Of a stretch of 64,000 nt of DNA, positions 1 to 10,000 are shown piece after piece; within the stretch, counting starts at the first letter, position 1; each line of letters starts with the position of its first letter. The stretch spans positions 17,860-81,859 of the forward strand of contig JAZBOL010000078.1 of assembly GCA_036351115.1 (NCBI GenBank). The letters run 5' to 3'. A program made the translations under genes and the position numbers. The notes under the pieces were generated by a model. That model worked only from the letters and a program-made list of their open reading frames with translations, made no database searches and was not told the DNA's origin. Origin of the DNA: Marinihelvus sp036351115 (GTDB lineage Bacteria; Pseudomonadota; Gammaproteobacteria; Xanthomonadales; SZUA-36).

Positions 1-99
1 TTCTTCATCGGCGAGGTGGTGGACGTGACCGGGCACCTGGGCGGGTTCAATTTTCAGTGGGCCTGGTCCTCCGGCCACGCCGCGGGCATGGCGGTCTGA
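1..99 (+). CDS. C-terminal end of YhiN/HI0933-type FAD-dependent oxidoreductase (partial)
   Basis: Only the last 32 codons are present; the gene enters from the left edge and stops with TGA at 97-99. The visible tail contains GEVVDVTGHLGGFNFQWAW followed by SSGHAAG. This is the typical C-terminus of the YhiN/HI0933 ('aminoacetone oxidase') flavoproteins, in which the GGFN.Q.A..SG segment closes over the FAD. The substrate of this family is generally unproven. The assignment rests on this motif alone, because the Rossmann domain lies outside the window. Confidence 0.75.
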   Translation, partial: FFIGEVVDVTGHLGGFNFQWAWSSGHAAGMAV

Positions 100-155
100 G
101 CAAGGCGTGATCCGGAGCAGGTCGCCGCCGCAGGGGCGGCGACCCATCACACCGC

Positions 156-722
156 TCAGGCTTTCGGCGGGATTTTCAAGACCTGGCCGGGACGAATCAG
201 GTCCGGGTCGTCCAGCTGGTCGCGATTGGCCTCGAAGATTTTCATGTACTCGGCGCCGCTGCCGTAGGCCTGTTCGGCGATCTTCCACAGCGAGTCCCCG
301 CTTTTTACCGTGTAGGTGTCTCCCTCCTCCGTATCCGCCTGGTCCTGCGCGGCAGCGTCGGGCGTTTCCTCCGCCGGCGTCGCGGCCTCGGGTTCCGCCG
401 GGATTTCCGACGTTTCCGCGGTGTCCTCGGGGGCGGGCTCCGGCGCCGCCTCGACTTCGGGCTGCGGGGGCTCCGGAACGGCGATGGTCAGCTGGTTGTT
501 CACTGAGCCCACCTGTTCCATGCCCTCGAGCACTTCCGCAATTCGAGTGCGCCGCGCTTCGTCAATGACTTCGCCGGAGACGGTGACGGTGCCGTCGGAT
601 CCAAACTGGAACTTCAGTCCAGCCGGATCGATGCCGGCTTCCCGGAGCACCATGCTGGGTCCCTTGACCCCCGCTTGTTCCTTGTCTTTCTTCTTGCCGA
701 ACAGTGAATCCAGAAATCCCAT
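156..722 (-). CDS. BON and LysM domain protein (Kbp/YgaU-like)
   Basis: The 188-residue protein starts MGFLDSLFGKKK with no signal peptide. A BON domain spans roughly residues 30-82 (VTVSGEVIDEARRTRIAEVL). A low-complexity Pro/Glu/Ala linker of about 50 residues follows, then a C-terminal LysM domain at roughly 136-188 (YTVKSGDSLWKIAEQAYG, ending RPGQVLKIP). The order BON-LysM is that of E. coli Kbp (YgaU), a cytoplasmic potassium-binding protein of about 149 residues. This copy is longer because of the acidic linker. Potassium binding is known for the E. coli protein and only inferred here. The gene is monocistronic and divergent from the giant gene at 1004. Confidence 0.85.
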   Translation of the reverse strand: MGFLDSLFGKKKDKEQAGVKGPSMVLREAGIDPAGLKFQFGSDGTVTVSGEVIDEARRTRIAEVLEGMEQVGSVNNQLTIAVPEPPQPEVEAAPEPAPEDTAETSEIPAEPEAATPAEETPDAAAQDQADTEEGDTYTVKSGDSLWKIAEQAYGSGAEYMKIFEANRDQLDDPDLIRPGQVLKIPPKA

Positions 723-979
723 GTGTGTACTCCTCTCTCTGCGCTCGATGGATCGGGTTGATGACTCGCGTGCCTGGCTCCCCGCAGCATGCGTGAATCA
801 GCTCCGAGTATAGCCCCAGTCGACCGGCCGCTCATACGGGTCTGTCCCGGACGAGACGCGCCCTGTTGGCGGCGGCGGAAAACCACGGCACGTGCGCTTC
901 GGAGGGAGTCGAAGTGTCGCGCATTTCTCGCTGAACGGACCGTTTCCCGGTAGAATCGCCGCCGAACGCAATTTTCAGG

Positions 980-993
980 GGGCCGTTCGGCCC
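980..993 (+). promoter_or_regulatory. Perfect hairpin next to the start of the giant DUF11 gene
   Basis: GGGCC at 980-984 and GGCCC at 989-993 form a five-pair stem with the four-base loop GTTC. The stem is followed directly by AAAAAAGGGG and the ATG at 1004. The purine-rich stretch is the only ribosome-binding candidate, so a folded leader could limit translation. There is no T-tract on either strand in the terminator orientation. A functional role is inference. Confidence 0.3.
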
Positions 994-1003
994 AAAAAAG
1001 GGG

Positions 1004-4000
1004 ATGGGTGTGAGCTACAGGAGTGTGTCACGCGGCCTGATTGCAGGCCTTGCCGTGCTGTTACTGACGGTTCCGGAGCTTGTTCGGGCCCAGGTCCCCA
1101 ACATCAGCGAGACGGTTCCCGCGGAAAGCCCCCTGGGGGAAGGCTTCTGTTTCGAAGCCAACTTCACCAATTCCGGCGTACCGGGTTTTGGCCCTTACCT
1201 CCGGCTGAGCCTGCCGCCCGAGCTCAGCCTGGACTCGGCGAGCCTGTTCAGCTTCGGCACGGCGCAGCTCGTCACCGACCTGGGCGTCTTTCCGCCACCG
1301 CCGGGAAATGAGATCGAGGATCCCTTGATCGAGGCGCCGGTGAGCGGCGTTCCGGGAAACCGGCTCTTCCTCATTGTTCTGCCGGTCGGCGGCGTCGTGG
1401 ATGGTGGCCCTGACCTGCCGGTCGAGATCTGCACGACCATCGATACGTCGGCGGAATTCAACGTGCCGCTGCCCATCGAGCTGACGCCGGTCTATCGCTT
1501 CGGCGACACGCCAACGGGCGTCAACGGTCCGGTGGTCGGCACGCCGGTGGTCCAGAGTGTCTCGCCCCAGGTGCTTTTCTTCACGAAAACCAGTGGTGTG
1601 CCCGAAGGCGAACGTCCTCCCGGTCCGCTGTGGTCCTACGACTACACGCTTGACGTGGACATCGCCAATGGCGCCGGCATCAGCCCGATTGTCATCAGCG
1701 ACACCCTGGCGCCGGACTTCCAGTTCGATGGCAGCCTCGCCATCAACGGCGCCGGAACCTGCTCGGCAACCCAACTGCCTTCCACGACCTCACCGGGTGG
1801 CGTACTCGAGGTCACGTGCACGAATGTCCCGGTCGGGAGCAGTGCCGCCAACGAGATCAGCGTCGTTTACGGGGGGTTCATTACCGATATTCTCGATGCC
1901 GGGTCCTGTGCGGCATCGAACATCCTCAACACCGCCGGGGCCAGCGGCAGCTATCAGCCGCCATCCGGGGCAGCCATTCCGGTGACCAGCTTGCCGGACA
2001 CGGTGGTTGTTTCCGCCCAGCACCTGACGATTCAGCAGGGCGTGTCCCCCGGTACGCCGCTCCTGGGGGCCACCCTCGAGTACCGCAGCGATCTGCAGGT
2101 GACCGAATTCGCCTCGCCCTCGGCGCTGCTCGTGACCACGATCCTTCCCGACGGCATCGACTACCTCCAGGAAGCCGCCCTGACCATCAACGGGGCCACC
2201 GTGGCGATCACCCCGACCATCACGCTGAATGCTGATTTTTCGACCACGGTGGTGCACGACATCGCAGCGGCGGCCGCAGCAGCAGGGGTTGCCCTGCCGG
2301 CGGGAAGCACCATCACGCTGACCTTCGAAGGCACCGTGCGGTTTACCTACCAGGCAACCGGTGCGCCCATACTGGCGGGAGATTCGCTCACGGCGACCAC
2401 CGCGGCCACCTACGATCTGGGGGGCGGCGCCAATGACTGTACGAACGGCAGTTCCGCGACGGTCAACATCGAGCCGGTCGACATCACGAAAACGCTGATC
2501 AATCCGCAACCGGTCTATCGCCCCGGTGATGCCGCCGTATTCCGGCTGACCAAGCGCGTATCGGCCGGCAGTACGTCCAACATTCGTTTTGCGGACTTTC
2601 TGCCCCTGCCGGCGCTGCGCGTCACCGACCTGGACCTGACCTTCGGTACCGGCGACATCACCCGGGGGCCCGACGATACGGCAGGGCTGGTGCCAACGAG
2701 CATCGTCGCGAATTCGTCCCTGAACGCCGTGGAAATTGCCTGGCCCGACCTGAGCAGCACCACGTCCCGGGTGATCCAGATTGACATCCGCGCCACGATC
2801 ACGAGCGAGCCTTTCGCCGATGGCCTGTTTCTGACCAACATCTTTGCCGCCCAAAGCAACAATACGTCGGCCCAGACCAATTTCGGCGTGGACGTCGATG
2901 CGCTGAACATCGGTGCGCCAGAACTGGTGGTGACCAAGGGCGTGGCCTCGACGAACGGCGCGGGCGTGATCACGCCCGCGCCGACGATCCTGCCGGTGGA
3001 CGGTGACCTGGCCGGCGCAGACGGCAACGACACCGTCGACTTTGTCATTACCGTGGAAAACACGGGGAACGCGCCAGCCCACGACGTAACGATCACGGAC
3101 CCGGGTGCACCCCTGCTCAGTGCCTGCTCCCTGACTTCGCTCCAGGACGGCCTGGGGAACGATCTCGCCTTTTCCGGCGCCCTGGCCGGTGGCCTGCAGC
3201 TGACAGCACCTCTCGCCGAAAGTGATGGTGCGCCGGGGGCTCCCTATGGCGCCGACACCGCCCTGGCCACCGTGCGTTGCGCCGTGTCCGCGACGATCCC
3301 GCCCAACAGCGCCTTCGACAACACGGCGACGGTCACCTGGACGAGCCAGCCGGGGGCGCCGGCCTTTCCGCCAATCACGGATTCCGCAGCAGTCTCCAGC
3401 GCCAGTACGTCGCTGGAGAAGCTTTTCGTGGTCAGCTCCGAACCCGGCACCAGCGACACGCAGAACCCGCCCCGGGCCACCATTGGCGAGATCGTACGCT
3501 ATCGCCTGGCGCTGGCGATGCCCGAGGGACGCATCACCGGGCTCCGGTTCATCGACCGTTTCCCCGGGACCCTGCAGTTCCTGGACGATGGGACGGCGAC
3601 CGCGGCCTTCGTGAGCAACGGTGCCGGACTGAGCTCCAGCACCCTGCCCATTCCCAACGTCAATGGCAGCGGGGTGGACCTCGCCAGCCTGCCGAGCAGC
3701 GCCCTGACCTTTGCCCTCCCGGCAGGTGCGATCAGCGGGGGACCCTTCAATCCGGGAACCGATCCCGTGTTCAACCTCGGAGACGTGACCAACAGCGACT
3801 CCGATCTCGATGCGGAATATGTCGTGATCGAGGTGAACGCGGTGGTGGTCAATGTCAACGGAAATAACCGGGATAACCGATTCGCCGCGTTCTCGGGCAA
3901 CAGCGATCTGAACGGCAATTCCAACGCGGTGCGCGTACGCCTGGCCGAGCCGCGGCTCACGGTCCAGAAAACGGCGTTGCCGACCACGGGCGATGCGGGT

Positions 4001-7000
4001 GATCCGATCGCTTACACCATCGTCGTGAGCAACGCCGGCGGCGCCAACACCAGTCCGGGCTACGACGTGACCCTGGGCGACCTGTTGCCGGCCGGCCTGG
4101 CCGGAGCCACCAACATCAGCGCCGGCGCCGCCAACGGCAACTGCACGAACCTGGTCATCACCGATAACACGGTGGGCGACAATCTCCAGTTCGCGTTCAA
4201 CGAAATACGCCCAGATTGCCGTATCGAGATCACCTTTGACGCGGCCCTGACCAACGCGGTGTCTCCGGGCACCTCCGTGGACAACACGGCCGAGCTGGCC
4301 TGGACGAGCCTGCCGGGATCCAACGGCACGACAGGCAACCCGACCGGGTCGGTGACGCCGGGTGTACCGGGCGCCGTCAATGGTGAACGGGACGACAGTG
4401 GTGGGGTCAACGATTACCTCGCCGAGGCTACGGCTCCCGTGAGCATTCCCGGCGTCGGGCTGGTCAAGCGAGTCACGAGCACGGATCAGCCGTCCAGTGG
4501 TGTCGCGGAGCACCGCCCGGGCGTGACGGATTTGCTGATCGGTGAAGTGGCCACCTTCGAAGTCATCGCCACCTTGCCCGAGGGTCAAACGCCGCAGCTC
4601 GTCATCCGGGATACGCTCCCCTTCACCAACGGCGTGATGCGCCTGGATTCGGCGCGGCTGGTCCGCATCGGGTCGCAACTGGCTCCCGGCATTCCGGCAC
4701 CGGTGCCCCAGATTGACGACCTCCAGCTGGGCGATGGTATCGACGATACGGTGAGTTTCGATTTCGGCGCCGTAACCAACACGCCGGATGGCGTAACCGA
4801 TGCCGAGGACGAAGTGGTGATCGAGGTCACCGCGACCCTGGTTGACGTGGCCGCCAACGTTAACGCCGATGCCCTGGCCAACACCGCGCTGGTCCAGTTC
4901 GGCAGTGGCCTGAACGCCTCCGCGACGGCGCCCCTGGACGTGATCGAGCCGGTGCTCGGGGTCGTGAAGACCGGCAGCATCAGCCAGGGGGATGCGGGAG
5001 ATCGGGTGCTCTACACGGTGACCCTGTCGCACACGGCGTCGTCGACAGCCATTGCTCAGGACCTGACGCTGGCGGACGATCTGCCGCCGGAACTCGCCCT
5101 CGATCTGGCGAGTATCGTTGTCACCAGCGGACCGAATTTCGACGTCAACCTGAGCAGTGGCGATTCCGTAGCCCTCGGATGGACCGCGCTGCCCCTGGGC
5201 ACGACCATCGAGGTGCAGTACGAAGCGAACCTGCGTGATTCGGTGATGCCCGGCGAGTCCATCGTCAACACGGCCAACGTGGAGTGGACCTCCATCCCCG
5301 GGGATAACGCGGATGAGCGCACGAACACGGACGACGACAGCCACACGATCCTGATCACGCCGCCGGGTGTGTCGAAGGCGGTCGTCGCCACGAGCGAACC
5401 CGGCACGGGCGACGGCGCCTTCGGGCCGGCCGACGATCTGACCATCGGCGAACGGGTGACTTACCGCTTTACCGTATCCGTCCCGGAAGGCACGTCCGTG
5501 AATAGCCGGGTCGTTGACCAGTTGCCGACGGGTTCCAGCGTGCTGGGCGTGGTTTCTTCGTCCCTGGTGTCCATCGGCAGCCAGCTGTCGGGGCCGGGCC
5601 TCCCGGCGCCGGGAACGGCGGGCGTGCCCACGGATACGGACCTGGACGGCGTGGATGACCGTGTCACCTGGGACCTCGGTGACATCCTGAACTCGCCGGA
5701 CGACGTCAGCAACGCGGACGATCTGCTCACCTTCGAAGTGGTCGCTGTGCTGCTCGACCTGCCCCAGAACCAGAGCGGCGTGACGGACCAGCTGAACGTG
5801 GCCACGGCGAGTTCCGACACCGCCAGCGGTTCGAGCAGCGCGCCCATCGACATCGTGGCGCCGGCACTGCGGCTGACGAAGAACGTCCTCAGCCCGGTGG
5901 ATGGGTTCGTGGATGGTGGTGATACGGTTTCCATGCGCCTGAGGCTTGCGCCCCTGGCGGCGAGCACGGCGGATGCCTATACCCTGGTGGTCGAAGACAC
6001 GCTCCCCGCCGGTCTGAACTGGGTCAGCGATGCCGGCGTGGGCGGCGACTGTCCCGGCCTGACCGTGGATTCGAGCGCCGAACCCCTGATTCGTTTCGAG
6101 TTCGACGAACTGCGTCTTGCCGACGCGGCGTGCGACATCACCTACGACGTGGAAGTCGATCCAACCGTGCAGCCTGGCCAGGAGTTGGAAAACGTCGCGC
6201 TGCTGACCTTCGACTCGACGCCGGTTTTTGTCGCCGGCGAAACGCGCCAGGGAACGTCCTCGGCCGTGGCGGAGGTGGTGGTGTTCGCCCCCTCCCTGAT
6301 CAAGGTGGCGGTGGATACGTCCCAGCCCGGCACGTCACTGGAACAGGGCGACCCGACGCTGCTGGACCTGACGATCGGCGAAACGGTGACCTATGAACTC
6401 ACCCTGTCACTGCCCGAAGTGCTCGTCACGAACGTGGTCCTCACCGATACCCTGCCGGCCGGCGCGGGGGGGTATCTCGAAGCGGTGGGGGCGAGCGTCC
6501 TTTCCGTGGGAAGCCAGATCAGCACGACCCTGCCCGGTACGCCGGTGCTGACCGACGACCAGCTGGGCGACGGTATCAACGACACGGTAACCCTGAATTT
6601 CGGCGATATCAGCAACCTGCCCGACGGCATTGAAAGCGATGGTGACCAGATCCGGGTGCAGATCGTTGCGCGTGTCATCGACCTGCCCGAGAACACCGAT
6701 GGGGTGGTGCTGACGAATTCGGCCGTGGTCACCTCCGACACGGGCGACCTGAGCGATACGGCAGACGTGGAGGTCGTGGAGCCGGCCACAAACCTGAGCA
6801 AGACCATGACGCTGCTGGCCGACGGCCTGGTGCGTATCTCGTTGCAGGTGGAGAACACGGGAACGGCGCCGGTCTACGACCTGCAAGTGAACGACGTGCT
6901 CAGCGAGGCGGACTGGAATCTGGCGACCTTCGTCCCTGTCTCCGTCCCGTCGGGTTTCGAGCTCTTGACGCTTCCGGACACGCCCGCGCCCGGCGAGCAG

Positions 7001-10000
7001 ACCATCCGTTTCCAGTCCGATCCGGGCGCGGTACAGCCGGCAGGTACGATCCCCGTGGGGTCGACCGTGGTGGCGACGTTCGATGTTCTCCTCGCCGTGC
7101 TGCCGCCCCAGCCCAACCCCCTGCCCAACGAGGCGACGCAGGACGCGGCAGACTCGTTGCCCGGACCGGACAGCAACGCCCGGGATTTGCCGACGGACAG
7201 TGCGACAGACGACGTGGCCTTGCCGGACCTCGTCCTGGACAAGACAGCGTCCCTCCTTACCGATGCGGACGGTTCCGGGAACGTGTCGCCCGGCGACACG
7301 CTGCGCTACACCCTGGTCATGAGCAACCAGGGCGTCGCCGATGCCACGAACGTGCTGCTGCAGGATGCGCCGGATTCGAACAGCGACCTGGTCGTGGGCA
7401 GTGTCGTCACCAGTCTCGGCAGCGTCGCGATCGGCAACACGGCGGGCGATACGACCGTGGAGGTGGTGCTGGGTACGCTGATCGCAGGCGGCCAGGCCAC
7501 GGTCACCTATGACACGACCTTGCCGGCGATTCTGCCGTCGGGCGTTGACACCGTCGTCAACCAAGCCACCTTTGACAGTGACGAACTGCCCCCCGCCCTG
7601 AGTGATGATCCCAATGATCCCACCGGCGCTCAGGATCCCACCGTGGTGCCGATTTTTGCCCAGCCGGACCTGGTCCTGGGCAAGGACGATGGCAACGTCA
7701 CCACGCAGCCCGGGGGCACGGTGGTCTGGACCCTGAGCTTTGAGAACGTCGGCAACCAGGCGGCGACCGGCGTGGTTCTGTTCGAAACCGTGCCCGCGAA
7801 TACCACGTTCCTGGCAGGTGCCAGTTCGGTCGGCTGGGCGTGCGTACCGAATACCCAGGCCGGCGCACTCTGCCTCCTGTCGCTGGGGGAAGTTCCGGCG
7901 GGCGACTCCGGGACGGCGACTTTCGCAGTGGCCGTGGACGCCGTCTTGCCCTCGGGTGTTTCCGAGATCGTCAACACGGCCCGGATCGCCGATGACGGCA
8001 CCAACGGCGCCGACCCGACGCCGGACAACAACCAGGCAACGGACGTGACGCCGGTGACGGCATCGCCGGATCTGGTCATCACCAAGGACGATGGTGGCAT
8101 CAGCGTCAGCCCCGGGCAGGTGCTTCCCTGGACCCTGCAGGTCCTGAATGTGGGCAACCAGGAAGCCACCGGTGTGGTGGTGAGCGATACGGTGCCGGCG
8201 AACTCCGTCTTCGATGCGGCAGCCAGCACCGCCGGCTGGTCGTGTGTGCCCGGTGGAACGCCGGGCGGCGTGTGTACGCTCAGTCTGGGGGATCTGCAGG
8301 TCGGCGAGGACGACACGGTGGTTTTCGCCGTGCGGGTGGACAACCCCGTGATCGCCGGCGTGGAGGAAATCCAGAACACGGCCAGCGTGCAGGATGACGG
8401 CACCAACGGTCCGGATCCGACGCCGGGCAACAACCAGGCCACGGACCAGACCCCCGTTGATGCGGCGCCCGATCTGGCCATCACCAAGGACGACGGGGGT
8501 GCGACGGCGGTCCCCGGCCAGGGGCTGCCCTGGACCCTGCAGGTGGCCAATGTCGGCAACCAGGGTGCCACGGGCGTCGTGGTGACCGACGCGGTCCCGG
8601 CGAATGCGACCTTCGATGCGGCAGCCAGCACGCCTGGCTGGGCCTGTGTGCCCGGCATCGCGCCGGGCAGCGTTTGCACCCTGGCCCTGGGCGGCCTGGA
8701 CGCCGGCCAGACGACGACCGTCACGTTCGCGGTGATCGTCGACACCCCGGTGCCGGCGGGTGTCGACGAACTCCTGAACACGGCCAGCGTTCAGGACGAT
8801 GGCGCCAATGGGCCGGATCCGACACCGGACAACAACATGGCCATGGACCAGACGCCTGTCGACGCCACGCCCGATCTCGCCATCATCAAGAACGATGGCG
8901 GCGTGACGGCCGTGCCGGGGCAGGTGCTGCCCTGGACCCTCCAGGTGTCGAATGTGGGTGTCCAGGGGGCGACGGGCGTGGTGGTCACGGACACGGTGCC
9001 CGCCAACACGACCTTTGATGCGGCCAGTTCGACACCGGGCTGGGTCTGTGTGCCCAACGCCGCACCGGGCAGCATTTGTACCTTGTCTCTCGGGGCCCTG
9101 GCAGCGGGGCAGAATGCGTCCGTGGACTTTGCCGTGGTTGTTGATGCGCCCCTCGCGGCGGGTGTCGGGGAGATCGCCAACACGGCCACGGTCCAGGACG
9201 ACGGCGCCAATGGCCCGGATCCCACGCCGGATAACAACATGGCCATGGACCTCACGCCTGTCGATGCGACGCCCGACCTGGCCATCACCAAGGACGACGG
9301 TGGGCTCACCGCCATTCCCGGCGAGGTCCTCTCGTGGACCTTGCAGGTGTCCAATGTCGGCGCCCAGGGCGCGACGGGGGTCGTGGTCACGGACACGGTG
9401 CCCGCGAACACCTCGTTTGACGCCGGCGCCAGCTCCCCGGGCTGGGCCTGTGTCCCTGATGCTGCTCCGGGCAGCGTCTGCACCCTGGCGCTTGGCGCCC
9501 TCGCCGGAGGCCAGGGGTCGTCCCTGACCTTCGCCGTGCGCGTGGACAACCCCCTGCCGGCCGGGGTCCAGGAAATCGCCAACACAGCCAGCGTGGCGGA
9601 TGACGGCGCGAACGGGCCGGACCCGACGCCGGACAACAACGTGGCCACGGACCTGACGCCAGTCGCGGCGGACATCGACGTGGCCATCACCAAGACCGAC
9701 GGGGGCCAGGTCGCTGAACCGGCGCAAATCCTGGTGTACACCCTGACGTACAACAACCTGGGGACGCAGGGCGTCACCGGGGTCGTGGTCGAGGAAACCG
9801 TGCCGTTGAACACGCGCTTCGCGGCCGGATCGAGCACCGCGGGCTGGTCCTGTGCGCCGGACGCGGTTCCGGGCACTGTGTGCCGCTTCGATGTGGGTGG
9901 GCTCGCGTCCGGTGACAGCGGAACCTTGCTGTTCGCGGTCACGCTCGATGAAATCCTGCCCGAGACGGTCACGGAGATCAGCAATACGGTCACGATCGAG

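Noticed and set aside
1790..9727. Very long open frames on the minus strand opposite the giant gene (for example 1790-5344 and 6407-9727)
   Set aside because: They mirror the codon pattern of the repeated plus-strand gene, are rich in Arg/Gly/His without any recognisable domain or hydrophobic core, and are a known artefact of high-GC repeats.
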